Assembly (NCBI RefSeq): GCF_001013475.1
Contig: NZ_JZEF01000003.1
Coordinates: forward strand, 517,400 to 581,399
Length of the DNA: 64,000 nucleotides
Direction of reading: 5' to 3'
DNA from: Xanthomonas arboricola pv. juglandis
GTDB lineage: Bacteria; Pseudomonadota; Gammaproteobacteria; Xanthomonadales; Xanthomonadaceae
Part shown: in pieces, positions 27,289 through 38,800 of the stretch
Position numbering within the stretch: position 1 is the stretch's first letter
Layout: every line of letters starts with the position of its first letter
Translations under genes and position numbers: made by a program
The notes under the pieces: model-generated
Seen by the model: only the letters and a program-made list of their open reading frames with translations
Database searches by the model: none
What the model was told of the DNA's origin: nothing

Positions 27289-28164
27289 TCAACGATCGTC
27301 GTGCAGCTCGCCGCCGGGCAGGAACAGCCAGGTGCGTGTGACCTGCAGGATATCCACGTCGTCCTTGGTCCTGGGCAGTGGTGGGAACGGCTGCGCCAGC
27401 TGCACCACCCGCAGCGCTGCCGCATCCAGCGCCGGGGTGCCGCTGGAGACCAGCACGCGGCTGCTTTCCACGCTGCCGTCGCGGCGCACGCCCACGCTGA
27501 TCACCACCTTGCCGCCGAGTCGGCGCCGGCGCGCCTCGTCCGGGTAATTGAGATTGCCGACGCGCTCGGCACGGTCCACCCAGGCACGCAGGTAGTTGGC
27601 ATAGGCGTATTCGCGGGTACTGGCCGAGACGAACTTGCGATTGGGGCGCTTGGCATATTGCTCCGAACGCAGATGCACCTCGGCGGCGAGCCGGGCCATT
27701 TCCGCGTCGCGCTGCACGCGTTGCGCATCGGTGGGCGAGGGCAGGTCGGTCTGCGGATTCGGTTGCGGGGTGGGCACGGCCTGCTCGCCGCGGCGGCTGG
27801 CCACCACGCGGGTCTGGGTCGGTTCCGGCGCCTGCAGCGTGGTCGCACGCTGCGCCTGCGGTGCCAGCCCGCTGCGGTCCTGCGGCACCACCCCGGGCTG
27901 GCTGTCGCGCGGGCGTTGCGCGGTGGCGTGATTGCCGCCGCCCTGCTGGTTGGCCTGGGCCAGGAAATCGGCCTGCCTGGGCGTCAGCGGGGTGCTGGTC
28001 TGGCTGAAGATCACATCCAGCGTCGGCACCAGCGGTGCGTCCTCGCTGACCGCAAACCCCACGCCCAGGATCAGCACGCCGTGCAGCAGCAGCGAGATCA
28101 CCAGCGTCGCGGTCAGCCGGCGGCGCTCGTCGATGGGAGCCGGCAGTGCCGCGGCCGCGCTCAT
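27289..28164 (-). CDS. TonB-like energy transducer (TonB3-type)
   Basis: This is an inner-membrane TonB family protein. It has one transmembrane segment (TATLVISLLLHGVLILGVGF, about residues 18-38), a Pro/Gln/Ala-rich periplasmic spacer, and a C-terminal TonB domain (RVGNLNYPDEARRRRLGGKV then VISVGVRRDGSVES). It starts at the ATG at 28164, overlapping the gshB stop as ATGA. The gshB-tonB pair divergent from pilG matches the Pseudomonas arrangement in which tonB3 supports twitching motility, so a link to type IV pili is likely but inferred. No exbB or exbD is nearby. Confidence 0.87.
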   Translation of the reverse strand: MSAAAALPAPIDERRRLTATLVISLLLHGVLILGVGFAVSEDAPLVPTLDVIFSQTSTPLTPRQADFLAQANQQGGGNHATAQRPRDSQPGVVPQDRSGLAPQAQRATTLQAPEPTQTRVVASRRGEQAVPTPQPNPQTDLPSPTDAQRVQRDAEMARLAAEVHLRSEQYAKRPNRKFVSASTREYAYANYLRAWVDRAERVGNLNYPDEARRRRLGGKVVISVGVRRDGSVESSRVLVSSGTPALDAAALRVVQLAQPFPPLPRTKDDVDILQVTRTWLFLPGGELHDDR

Positions 28165-29111
28165 TGCGCCGCGCCGGCCTCGATCGCGTCGAACAGCAGC
28201 CCGGCGATGTTCAGGCCGAATTGCGCATCCAGCTCGCGCACGCAGGTGGGGCTGGTGACGTTGACCTCGGTCAGGTAATCGCCGATCACGTCCAGGCCGA
28301 CAAAACGCATGCCGCGGCGGCGCATTTCCGGGCCCACCTGCGCAGCGATCCAGCGGTCGCGCTCGGACAGCGGCCGGCCTTCGCCACGTCCGCCGGCGGC
28401 CAGGTTGCCGCGGAATTCGTCGCCCTGCGGAATCCGTGCCAGGCAGTAGTCCACCGGCTCGCCATCGACCAACAGGATGCGCTTGTCGCCGGCAGTGATG
28501 TCGGGGATGAAGCGCTGCGCCAGGGTCAGCTTGCGATTGCCGTCGGTCAGCGTTTCCAGGATCACGTTGAGGTTGGGGTCGCCGGTGCCGCTGCGGAAGA
28601 TCGAACGCCCGCCCATGCCGTCCAGCGGCTTGAGCACGGCCTGGCCGTGTTCGAGCACGAACGCCTTGAGCGCGGCGGAGTCGCGGCTGACCAGGGTCGG
28701 CGGGCAGCACTGCGGAAACAGCAACGCAGCCAGTTTCTCGTTGTAGTCGCGCAGGCCCTGCGGGTCGTTGACCACCTGCGCGCCGGCGCGCTGGGCCACG
28801 CTCAGGACCTGGGTGTCGTAGACGAACTCCGCATCCACCGGCGGGTCCTTGCGCATCAGCACCACCTGGCCGGGGCCGAATTCCAGCTCGGCGAACTCGC
28901 CCAGGGTGAACCAGCCGGCCTTGTCCTCGCGCACGCTTAGGGGTGCGACCTGTGCCACCGCGCGACCCTCGCGCAGGCTGAGGCCGCCCGGACGCACATA
29001 CTGCAGGCGGTGACCACGCCGCTGCGCTTCCAGCAACATGGCGAAGGTGGTGTCTTTGGCGATCTTGATGGAGGCGATGGGATCCATCACCACGACGACG
29101 TCGAGCGACAT
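28161..29111 (-). CDS. gshB: Glutathione synthetase
   Basis: GshB joins gamma-glutamylcysteine and glycine using ATP in the cytoplasm. It has the prokaryotic GshB N-domain (VVVMDPIASIKIAKDTTFAM) and an ATP-grasp domain with LKPLDGMGGRSIFR, IFRSGTGDPNLNVI and FVGLDVIGDYLTEVNVTSPT. Length is 316 residues, the family norm. It is transcribed away from pilG, and its stop overlaps the tonB-like start. Confidence 0.96.
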   Translation of the reverse strand: MSLDVVVVMDPIASIKIAKDTTFAMLLEAQRRGHRLQYVRPGGLSLREGRAVAQVAPLSVREDKAGWFTLGEFAELEFGPGQVVLMRKDPPVDAEFVYDTQVLSVAQRAGAQVVNDPQGLRDYNEKLAALLFPQCCPPTLVSRDSAALKAFVLEHGQAVLKPLDGMGGRSIFRSGTGDPNLNVILETLTDGNRKLTLAQRFIPDITAGDKRILLVDGEPVDYCLARIPQGDEFRGNLAAGGRGEGRPLSERDRWIAAQVGPEMRRRGMRFVGLDVIGDYLTEVNVTSPTCVRELDAQFGLNIAGLLFDAIEAGAAQ

Positions 29112-29261
29112 GGGGAGCTAAACCTTTAGAACAGGCTGCCGATGGTAACTTCAAGCGGTGGCGATGGCGCGCCCGGCCGGTCGTGAATGCGCGACTTGCC
29201 GCTCGGCCCGCAGCTGCACACGGTCGGAACGTCCGCCTGGCGGGCCCCCGGCAACGTACCC

Positions 29262-29292
29262 TTGACAGTCAATGCGGGTCTTGGGATATACA
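29262..29292 (+). promoter_or_regulatory. Probable sigma-70 promoter of the pil chemosensory operon
   Basis: A consensus TTGACA lies at 29262-29267. GATATA (29285) follows after a 17-base spacer, overlapping TATACA (29287). The site is about 60 bases upstream of the pilG ATG and reads toward it. Confidence 0.55.
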
Positions 29293-29349
29293 TGCAGTTT
29301 CGTAGCGACGCCGGCAGGGAAGAAGCGTCGCGCGTCCGGGGATATTTGC

Positions 29350-29751
29350 ATGACTGAAAACATTGCTGCGGGTGGGGAACTCGCAGGACTGAAGGTGATG
29401 GTGATCGATGATTCGAAGACCATTCGCCGCACCGCCGAAACGCTGCTGAAGCGGGAAGGCTGTGAAGTAGTGACAGCAACTGATGGTTTCGAGGCACTGG
29501 CCAAGATTGCCGACCAGCAACCTCAGATCATTTTTGTCGACATCATGATGCCGCGTCTGGATGGGTACCAGACGTGCGCGTTGATCAAGGGCAACCAGCT
29601 CTTCAAGTCGACGCCGGTGATCATGTTGTCGTCCAAGGACGGCCTGTTCGACAAGGCACGCGGCCGCATCGTCGGCTCCGAGCAATATCTGACCAAGCCG
29701 TTCACACGTGAAGAACTACTGAGCGCGATTCGCACGTACGTCCACGCCTGA
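29350..29751 (+). CDS. pilG: Twitching motility response regulator PilG
   Basis: This is a single-domain CheY-like receiver, phosphorylated by the ChpA kinase, that acts on type IV pilus extension. Receiver landmarks are VMVIDDSKTIRRT (acid pair), FVDIMMPRLDGYQ (phospho-Asp) and YLTKPFTREEL (Lys). Length is 133 residues from the ATG at 29350. It is the first gene of the pilGHIJ-chpABC operon and lies 17 bases before pilH. Confidence 0.95.
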   Translation: MTENIAAGGELAGLKVMVIDDSKTIRRTAETLLKREGCEVVTATDGFEALAKIADQQPQIIFVDIMMPRLDGYQTCALIKGNQLFKSTPVIMLSSKDGLFDKARGRIVGSEQYLTKPFTREELLSAIRTYVHA

Positions 29752-29768
29752 CCAGGGGGAAAGGCAAC

Positions 29769-30131
29769 ATGGCTCGAATTATATTGATCGAGGACTCGCC
29801 CACCGACAGGGCGGTCTTCAGTCAATGGCTGGAAAAAGCAGGCCATACGGTCGTCGCCACCGACAATGCCGAAGAGGGACTTGCGCTGATTCGCAGCCAG
29901 GCGCCCGATCTGGTGCTGATGGACGTGGTGCTGCCCGGCATGAGCGGTTTCCAGGCAACGCGTGCATTGGCGCGCGACCAGGCCACCAAGGACATCCCCG
30001 TGCTGCTGGTCAGCACCAAGGGCATGGAAACCGACAAGGCCTGGGGTTTGCGACAAGGTGCCAGCGACTACATCGTCAAGCCACCGCGCGAAGACGATCT
30101 GATCGCCCGCATCAAACAACTGGTGCGTTGA
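29769..30131 (+). CDS. pilH: Twitching motility response regulator PilH
   Basis: This is a second CheY-like receiver of the Chp system, generally linked to pilus retraction or acting as a phosphate sink. It shows IILIEDSPTDRAVF, LMDVVLPGMSGFQ (phospho-Asp) and YIVKPPREDDL. Length is 120 residues. Its stop shares a base with the pilI start (TGATG). Confidence 0.95.
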   Translation: MARIILIEDSPTDRAVFSQWLEKAGHTVVATDNAEEGLALIRSQAPDLVLMDVVLPGMSGFQATRALARDQATKDIPVLLVSTKGMETDKAWGLRQGASDYIVKPPREDDLIARIKQLVR

Positions 30132-30661
30132 TGCGTTCTCCATTCGACATTCTCGAAGACTACGAGCGTCGTAGTCTTGCGCACGCCACGCCGCTGCCGG
30201 AACGCCAGTTCTCGGCCGACATCTGGCGCGGCGTCGGTTATCGCGTCGGTACCCGGCGGCTGGTCTCGGATTTCCGCGAAGTTGCGGAAATCGTGCCGAT
30301 GCCGCCGGTCACCCCGGTGCCGGGCGCACAGCCCTGGCTGCTGGGCGTGGGCAACCTGCGCGGCAACCTGTTCCCGGTGATCGATTTGAAGCAGTTCCTG
30401 GAGGGCCGGCGGACGGTGCTGCAGGAAGGCCAGCGCGTGCTGATCATGCGCCAGAGCGGCGGCGACGTCGCGCTGACTATCGACGAGCTGTACGGCCAGC
30501 GCAGCTTCGAGCAGGTCCAGGCGGTCGAACCCGGCGAGTTGGCGCAAGGCCGCTATGCCCACTTCATCGACCGTGCCTTCCGCAACGAGACGCAGGACTG
30601 GGGTGTGTTCTCCCTGGCGTTGCTGTCGCGCACTCCTGAATTCCGGCAGGCCGCGGCCTAA
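30131..30661 (+). CDS. pilI: CheW-like adaptor PilI
   Basis: PilI couples the receptor PilJ to the kinase ChpA. The CheW fold is visible in PWLLGVGNLRGNLFPVIDLK and the following strand VLIMRQSGGDVALTIDELYG. Length is 176 residues. It starts at an ATG that overlaps the pilH stop and lies 39 bases before pilJ. Confidence 0.94.
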   Translation: MRSPFDILEDYERRSLAHATPLPERQFSADIWRGVGYRVGTRRLVSDFREVAEIVPMPPVTPVPGAQPWLLGVGNLRGNLFPVIDLKQFLEGRRTVLQEGQRVLIMRQSGGDVALTIDELYGQRSFEQVQAVEPGELAQGRYAHFIDRAFRNETQDWGVFSLALLSRTPEFRQAAA

Positions 30662-30700
30662 GCCGCGACCCCGCCACGTCATACAGATCGAGGTCGAACC

Positions 30701-32737
30701 ATGAGTACCGCCCCGGACGCCCGCAAGACCAACAAGCTCGGCAGCGTCAGCACCAGCTTCTGGCTTGGTTTGCTGGTGTTGTCGATGATCGTGTTCGGCG
30801 CCAATACCGGCGTCGCCACCTGGCAGGGCAGTCGCCTGGCCGGTGCCGGCACCGGCGCGGCCGATCTGCAGGTGCTGTCGCAGCAGCTGGCCAACCAGGG
30901 CCGCGAAGCGGTCTCCGGCGACCCCAAGGCGTTCGCCGCGTTCAAGGAGACCAAGGCCCGCATCGACAGCACGGTCAGCGAACTGGATGGCCGCTACGGC
31001 CAGGAAGGCTCGGTCGCCAGCTCGATGGCCCAGCTCAAGGCGACCTGGGTGCCGCTGAGCAAGAACGCCGATCAGGTCATCGCCAGCGAACCGGCGGTGC
31101 TCGGTCTGTCAGGCAACGCCGAACGCTTCTCCGGCAGCGTGCCGCAGCTGCAGGCGCAGTTGAACGAAGTGGTGCGTGCGATGACGGTCAGCGGCGCGCC
31201 CGCCTCGCAGATCTACAACACGCTGCAGCAGGTCGTGGTCGCCGGCACCATGGCGCGCCGGGTGACCGAAATGCGCGCCGGTGGCGCCAATGCCGCCGCC
31301 TCCGGCGATGCGCTGGCGCGCGACTCGGTGGTGTTCACGCAGATGCTCGAAGGCCTGCGCGCAGGCAACGACGAACTGGGCATCGCCGCGGTGCGCAACC
31401 CGGCCGCGTTGTCGGCGCTGGAGCAGTCGCAGGCGCAGTGGGCGACGATGAAGAAGGACGTCGACGCCATCCTGGCCAGCTCGCGCAACCTGTTCGCCGC
31501 GCAGTCCTCGGCCGCGGCGCTGACCGCCGGCTCGAACAAGATGCTGGACGACAGCAAGAAGCTGTTCGATGCGTTCTCGGCGTTCGGCTCGGTGCGCGAC
31601 ACGCGCCTGTTTCCGAACTTCTGGCTGGGTGTGGTGTCCGGCCTGCTGGCGCTGCTGGCGATCATTGGCTTTGTCTGGAGCTCGGTGCGGGTACGCTCGC
31701 GCGAGCAGGACGTGCGTTACCAGGCGCAGGTGGAATTCAACAGCCGCAACCAGCAGGCGATCATGCGGCTGCTGGACGAAATCAGCTCGCTCGGTGAGGG
31801 CGACCTGACCGTCAAGGCCTCGGTGACCGAGGACATGACCGGCGCGATTGCAGACGCCATCAACTACGCCGTGGACGAGCTGCGCCACCTGGTGACCACG
31901 ATCAACGACACCTCGGCCAAGGTCGCCGTGTCGACCCAGGAAACCCAGGCCACCGCGATGCAGCTGGCCGATGCCGCCGGCCAGCAGGCCAACCAGATCA
32001 CCACCGCCTCCGAGCGCATCAGCGAAATCGCTGCCAGCATCGAACAGGTGTCGCGCAACTCCACCGAGTCGGCCGAAGTGGCGCAGCGCTCGGTGGTGAT
32101 CGCCGCCGAAGGTGCCGGCGTGGTGCGCGAGACCATCCAGGGCATGGACCAGATCCGCGACCAGATCCAGGAAACCTCCAAGCGCATCAAGCGCCTGGGC
32201 GAATCCTCGCAGGAGATTGGCTCGATCGTGGAACTGATCAACGACATTTCCGAGCAGACCAACATCCTGGCGCTCAACGCCGCGGTGCAGGCCGCCTCGG
32301 CGGGCGAGGCCGGTCGCGGTTTCGCGGTGGTGGCCGACGAAGTGCAGCGCCTGGCCGAACGTACCTCCGGCGCGACGCGGCGGATCGAAGGCCTGGTGCA
32401 GACCATTCAGGCCGATACCAACGAGGCGGTCAGCTCGATGGAGCAGACCACCTCTGAAGTGGTGTCCGGTGCACGCCTGGCCGAAGACGCCGGGACCGCG
32501 CTGACCGAAATCGAGCGCGTGTCCAACGCCTTGAACAACCTGATCAAGAACATCTCCATCGCCGCGCACCAGCAGTCGGCCGCAGCGACGGATATCACAC
32601 AGACCATGGGCGTGATCCGTCAGATCACCAGCCAGACATCGCAGGGTGCGGAGCAGACGGCCGAGTCGATCGGCAACCTGGCTCAGCTCGCTGCCGATCT
32701 GCGCCGTTCGGTCGCCGACTTCAAGCTGCCGGCGTGA
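30701..32737 (+). CDS. pilJ: Methyl-accepting chemotaxis protein PilJ
   Basis: This is the chemoreceptor of the type IV pilus Chp system in the inner membrane. A first membrane segment (SFWLGLLVLSMIVFGANTG) is near residue 25 and a second (FWLGVVSGLLALLAIIGFVW) near residue 310, bracketing the PilJ sensor domain. A HAMP-like part and the signalling hairpin follow (VELINDISEQTNILALNAAV, GEAGRGFAVVADEVQRLAER). Length is 678 residues. In Pseudomonas the methyltransferase gene pilK follows; here the next gene is chpA after 113 bases. Confidence 0.95.
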   Translation: MSTAPDARKTNKLGSVSTSFWLGLLVLSMIVFGANTGVATWQGSRLAGAGTGAADLQVLSQQLANQGREAVSGDPKAFAAFKETKARIDSTVSELDGRYGQEGSVASSMAQLKATWVPLSKNADQVIASEPAVLGLSGNAERFSGSVPQLQAQLNEVVRAMTVSGAPASQIYNTLQQVVVAGTMARRVTEMRAGGANAAASGDALARDSVVFTQMLEGLRAGNDELGIAAVRNPAALSALEQSQAQWATMKKDVDAILASSRNLFAAQSSAAALTAGSNKMLDDSKKLFDAFSAFGSVRDTRLFPNFWLGVVSGLLALLAIIGFVWSSVRVRSREQDVRYQAQVEFNSRNQQAIMRLLDEISSLGEGDLTVKASVTEDMTGAIADAINYAVDELRHLVTTINDTSAKVAVSTQETQATAMQLADAAGQQANQITTASERISEIAASIEQVSRNSTESAEVAQRSVVIAAEGAGVVRETIQGMDQIRDQIQETSKRIKRLGESSQEIGSIVELINDISEQTNILALNAAVQAASAGEAGRGFAVVADEVQRLAERTSGATRRIEGLVQTIQADTNEAVSSMEQTTSEVVSGARLAEDAGTALTEIERVSNALNNLIKNISIAAHQQSAAATDITQTMGVIRQITSQTSQGAEQTAESIGNLAQLAADLRRSVADFKLPA

Positions 32738-32850
32738 GCACGACGCGGAACGGGAAAGGATCAGCAGATGGCGCGTAGTAGCGTTACGTCGATGCAGGAA
32801 CAGACCGGTGGCCGCCTCGGCGGTACCCCGGCCGTAGGCAGGGGGCTGCA

Positions 32851-35800
32851 ATGAGTGCGCTTCGCGATGCGATGAGTCACGCCGCGCTGGGCTGGGTCAA
32901 GCCGGAGCTGGACGAGACGTTGCGCCAGGCGCGCAACGAGATCGAGTACTTTGCCGAAGAACCGTCCGACACCAGTCGGATGCGCTTCTGCGCCGGCTAT
33001 CTGCACCAGGTGCAGGGCACCTTGCGCATGGTGGAGCTGTACGCCCCGGCGATGGTGGCCGAAGAACTCGAGCTGCTGGCCCAGGCGGTGCAGGTCGGCG
33101 AGGTGGCCGACCGCGACGAAGCCTGCGCCATGCTGATGCGCGGCACCGTGCTGCTGCCCGACTACCTGGAGCGCCTGCAGAACGGTCACCGTGACATTCC
33201 GATCGTGCTGCTGCCGCTGCTCAACGAAATCCGTGCCACGCGTGGTCAGCCGGGTCTGAGCGAAAGCGTGCTGTTCGCGTTCGATCCGCAGGCCGGCGTC
33301 GCCACCGAGGCCGAACTGGATCACGCCCGTGGCAGTCTGAGCGGGCGCAATCGCGAGTTGCTCGACACCGTCGGCAATGCGGTCAAGGAAGAATTGCTGC
33401 GCGTCAAGGACGCGCTGGACCTGCACCTGCGTACCGGTGGCGAGATCGCCGACCTGCAGACCCAGGTCAAGGATCTCGGCAGCGTTGCCGACACCCTGGG
33501 CATGATGGGCCTGGGCGTGGCGCGCAGTGTGGTCGTGCAGCAGCGTGATGCGCTGGCACGCGTGGTCGACGGCCAGGTGCAGATGGACGAAGGCGTGCTG
33601 CTGGATATCGCCGGCGCGCTGCTGTATGTCGATGCCTCGCTGGATGACCAGGTCGCCAGCCTGGGTGCCGATGTCGGCGACGGCAATGAAGCCAGCAACA
33701 GCGCTACCTCCTCGGAAGTGCGGCGCACGGTGGACGTGCTGGCACAGGAAGCGATCGCCAATTTCGGTGCGGCGCGCGAGCATTTCGTCGCCTTCATCGA
33801 GACCAACTGGGACCACGCCCGCCTGACCGACGTGCCGCATCTGCTCGGCGAAGTCGGCGGTGCGCTGCGCATCCTCGAGCTGCCGCAGGCCGCCGATTAC
33901 CTGGAAGGCGTGCGCCGCTATGTCGATCTGGAACTGATCGGCAAGCAGCGCGTGCCCAGCGGGCGCCAGCTGGACACGCTGGCCGATGCGATGGCCAGCC
34001 TGGAGTACTACCTGGAAGCCCTGCGCGAGCGCCGTCCCGGCCGCGAGGAAATCCTGGACATCACCCGCAACAGCCTGGAAACACTGCGCTATTGGCCGCT
34101 GCCCTCGGGCCAGCCCTCCGACCTGCCGGTCGGTGCCGACCAGCCGGGCAGCGTGGCCGAGCCGCTCGCCGCATCGCTCGCTCAGCAGGCCGCTGCCCCG
34201 GCGCTGGCGGCCAATGACGCTGCGCCGACGCCGTCGCTGGAATGGGCCAACGAAACCGTGCTCGAGGCGCCGTTTGCCGCCAGCGTGGTGCACGACACCG
34301 GCGCTGCCGCCACCGATACGGTGTTCTCGTTCGACCCGGTCGCCGCCGAGGAAACCGTCTCTGGCCAGGCGCACGTGCCGTTTACGGTTGCGCCGCTGGA
34401 CCTGTCCGACGATGGCGCGCAGGCGCCCGGCGACTGGCAGCTGGAAACCACCGAGCACGCGGCACCGATCGCCACCTCCGTGTTCGACCCGGTGTCGGCC
34501 GAGCAGGACGGCAGCGTGTCGGCCGATGCCGCGCAGGTCAGCTACACCGTGGATCTGAGTGCGCTGGAGCAGGACGACAGCGCCACGCCGGCAGTTGCCG
34601 AACCGGCGCCGCTGCAGATCGAGCAGATCGAGCTGCCCGGCGATGCCGACCAGACCGAGGCACCGCTGGACTTCATCGCGCAGGCCCAGACCGGTCGTGC
34701 GCAGACCAGCATCGAGGATGCGTTCTCGCCGCCGCCGCTGCCGCCCGTGGCGCCGCAAGAGCTGGACGACCCGTTCGTCGAATCCGCGCCCGAACCGCAG
34801 CCAGCCCCGGCTGACGACGCCGCCGAGCAGAGCGCACCGCGCGTGCAGCAGGCGGTGGTCAGTGAGTTCGAACTGGACGCCGCATCGACGGCGTTTTTGG
34901 CCCAGCTCGACGTGGCCGCCGCGCAGTTCGATGTGCAGCGTCCGCAGGTACAACAGACCACCGATGCCGACAGTCAGACTGCGAAGGCAGCGCCCGAGCC
35001 GGCAGTGAGCGAGCCGGCCCAGGCCAGTGCCGATGCCGGCATCTTCGGCGGCTTTGGCGACAGCGATATCGACGACGATATCCGCGACGTATTCCTGGAA
35101 GAATTCGACGAAGAGCTGGTCAATCTGGGCCAGCTGCTGCCGGTCTGGCGTGCCGCGCCACACAGCCAGGACAACCTGCGCCCGATCCGCCGCGTCTTCC
35201 ACACCTTGAAGGGCAGCGGTCGTCTGGTTGGCGCGCAGGTGCTCGGCGAGTTCAGCTGGAAGATCGAGAGCATGCTCAACCGCGTGCTCGACAATTCGCG
35301 GCCGGCCAGCCCGGCGGTTGTGGCGATGGTCGAACTGGCCTACGAGGTGCTGCCGCAGTTCAACGCCGCATTGCGCGACCAGGGCCGCATCAGCGCCGAT
35401 CTGCCGGACATCCAGGCAGTTGCCGAGCGTGTGGCCGCGGGCGAAGAAGCCTATTACGTGGCCGCGCCGGCGACGCCGGTGGCTGCGGATGTCGCCTTCA
35501 TTCCGGCAGCGGCAGGCATGTTCGCGGCGACCGGTGGCACACCGGCGTCGGTGGACAGCGTGCTGCGCGAGATCCTGGAAGCCGAAGTCGCCACCCACCT
35601 GGAAACCGTCAACGCATGGCTGCAGGCCAACCAGGCCGAGCCGCAGTTGGCGAGCGAAGAATTGCTGCGCGCAGTGCACACCATGAGTGGCGCGTTTGCG
35701 ATGACCGACGTGCCGGAAATCACGCTGGTGACCACGCCGGCCGAAAGCTACGTCAAGCGTCTGCTTGCCGCGTCGCTGCTCCCCTCGCAGGAGGGCATCG

Positions 35801-38800
35801 ACGCCATTGCCGCAACGGCGTCGGCAATCGCCACCACCGTGACCGCCTTGCGCGCCGATGCGCCGTTGATTCCGTCGTTTGCGCCGTTGAGCGAACGCCT
35901 GCGCGCGCTGGTGGAGACGCTACCGGAAGCGCAGTGGCCACCGCAGGCGTTCCTGGACGAGCTGGAAGATCTGGATGCGCCGGGCGAGATGGTGGTCAGC
36001 AGCGAGTCGGCGGTCGAGCTGACCGGCGCGCAGGATCTGTCGCAGTATCTGGACGCCAGCGCGCTGCCGTCGGATACGAGCGATCACAGCGCGCCCGTGC
36101 ATGCCGCCGATGACGCAGCGGATGCCGATGCGCACGCCGATGCCGACGCAGCGAACGCGGTGGACGAGCTGGCCGAGGCCGAGGCCGAAGACACTTCGTC
36201 GCTTGCGCTGGACGCACCGGCACCGCACGAACAGACGCAGACGGCTGACGTTGCTGCGCTGGAGCAGGAGCCGGGTGTCGAATCGGTCGAGACCGCGCAG
36301 GCACCGGCCGGGGATGCGGTCGCATCCGATGCCGGCACGAAGCAGGTCGCCGAGGCGTCGCATGGCGATGCTGTCCAGCACCAGCACGAAGCCGAGGCCG
36401 AGTCGCCTGGCGTCGATGCGCACGATACGCCGGCCGATGAGCCGGTGGTCGACGCCGATGCCTGGGATGCGACCGGATTGCAGCAGGCCGGCCGTGTCGA
36501 TGCGGCAGCACATGCGCAAGCAGGCGACATGCCGGAAGCTGGCGAGCATGTGGCAGTGGACGAGTTGTCCGACGCGGAAGCCGCATTGGGCGATGCGCAG
36601 ACGCTCGCCGCACCCGAAGCCGGGGAGATTGCTGCCGAGCGTGCTGACGCCGAGCAGCAGTCGCCGGGCGAGCACGCTGCCGAGCACGCTGCCGAGCACG
36701 CTGCCGAGCACGAGCAACTCGAGGGTGACGCAAGCGCGCAGGATGCCGACGCGGCATTGAGCGATGACGCTGCGTCCACGGACGAAGCGCCTGTCGAGAC
36801 CATCGAGGCATTGGAAGCAGTGCATGCGCAGGCCCCGCTGGCCGACCACACGCATGCGGCGACCAGCGAAGACTTGACGCCGGACAGCGCGGCGCTGGAT
36901 GGCGAGTCGACCGGGCAGGACGACCACGTGTCCACCCCGCACGACGAGGCTATCGGTGCGCACGCGCAGCCGCCCGCCGACGAGGCAGCGCAGCACGGCG
37001 ATGCCGGGCTGCCGCAGGATGCCGACGCGCAGCTTGGCGACCAGTTGCAGGTGCAAGACACCGCGCAGTTCGGCCAGCATCCGTCTTCCGAAGAACATGC
37101 TCTGCCGGGCGAGCAGGTGCACCTGCAGGAACCTGCGCATGCGGACGAGGCTGCGCGAGCGGAAGCGCATGTCGAGTCGGGCGAGCAGGAACATCTGGGC
37201 GCGCACGCGCATGCCGACGAAGTCGAGCACGTTGCGGAAGCCGAGCGCGCTGCAGAAGCAGAGCAGACTCCAGAAGCAGAGCAGGCCGAAGCAGAACAGG
37301 CCGAAGCAGAGCAGGCTACAGAGGCAGAACAGACTGCAGAGGCGGAATACGCCGCAGACGCAGACCACGCTGCGGACGTACAACAGGCTGCGGAAGCGCT
37401 AGCCGAACACACCATCGAGTCGGTGCAGGCCTTCGAGATGGCGCAGGTGGCCGATCGGGTCGAAGAGACCGGCGATGCGCAGTCGGAAATTGCGCCGGAG
37501 CTGCATTCGGACGTCGTTGCCGACACCGAGGCGGATTCCCATGCCGATGCCGAGGTCAACGCGCAGCATCCAGACGCACATGCAGACGCAGACGCAGACG
37601 CGACGCTCGAGGCTGCCAACGCAACGGATGCTGTCGAGCATCCCGAGCAAGTCGAACACGCCGAACAAGTCGAGTATCCCGATCACGCCGAACAAGTCGG
37701 ACACACAGAGCAAGTCGAATCTACCGACTCCGCAAGCGAACACGAAGACGCCGCAGCGGTAGCCTTCAGCGCGCCGGTGGAAGACGCCGCAGCGGGCGAT
37801 AGCGCCGCCAGCGATGTGGGCGCAGCCTTCGATACCGGCCCGCTCAACTTCGACCAGCTCGATGGCGAACTGGTCGACATCTTCGTCGAGGAAGGCCGCG
37901 ACCTGCTCGACCATTGCGATGGTCTGATCGCCCGCATGCGCGAAGTGCCGGAAGACCGCGAGGTCCTCAACGGACTGCAGCGCGACCTGCACACGCTCAA
38001 GGGCGGCGCGCGCATGGCCGGCATCAACGCCATCGGCGACCTCGGCCATGCGATCGAATCGCTGCTTGAAGCGGTGGCGGCCAACCGGACCGACATCGAC
38101 CGCGATGACGTGCGCCTGTTCGAGCGCGGCTTCGATCGCCTGCATCAGCTGTTGACCCGCACCGGCATGCACCGCGCCGTGGCGATGCCGACCGACCTGG
38201 TGGAAGCCTTCGAAACCCGTACCCGTGGCCGCAATGCCGCAGAGCCCAGCGACGCCGATGTGCGTGCGATCGCCAAGGCGTCGGTGGAACCGGCACCGCT
38301 GTCGGCGCCCATCCCGGTCGACGGCCAGGTCGAAGAAGAACTGCTGCCGCGCGCGCAGCAGGAACAGGTGCGCGTGCGTGCCGACCTGCTCGACCGCCTG
38401 GTCAATCACGCCGGCGAAGTGGCGATCTACCGCTCGCGCCTGGAACAGCAGATGGGTGCCTTCCGCGGCGCCATGGGCGAACTGGATCGCACCAACGCCC
38501 GTCTGCGCGACCAGCTGCGTCGTCTGGATCTGGAAACCGAAGCGCAGATCGTGGCGCGTTATCAGCGCGAGCAGGATCAGGGCGATCGCACCTTCGATCC
38601 GCTGGAACTGGACCGCTTCTCCACCCTGCAGCAGCTCAGCCGCGCGCTGAACGAATCGGCCGCCGACTTGGGCGGTCTGCAGGGCGTGCTGGAAGATCTC
38701 TCGCGTCAATACGACGGCCTGCTGCAACAGCAGTCGCGCGTCAGCTCCGAGCTGCAGGACGGCCTGATGCGTGCGCGCATGGTGCCGTTCGACGGTTTGG

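Noticed and set aside
32761..35679. 972-codon open frame on the minus strand opposite chpA
   Set aside because: Antisense artefact of GC-rich codon use; no family motifs, no ribosome binding site and a His/Arg/Gln-rich composition.
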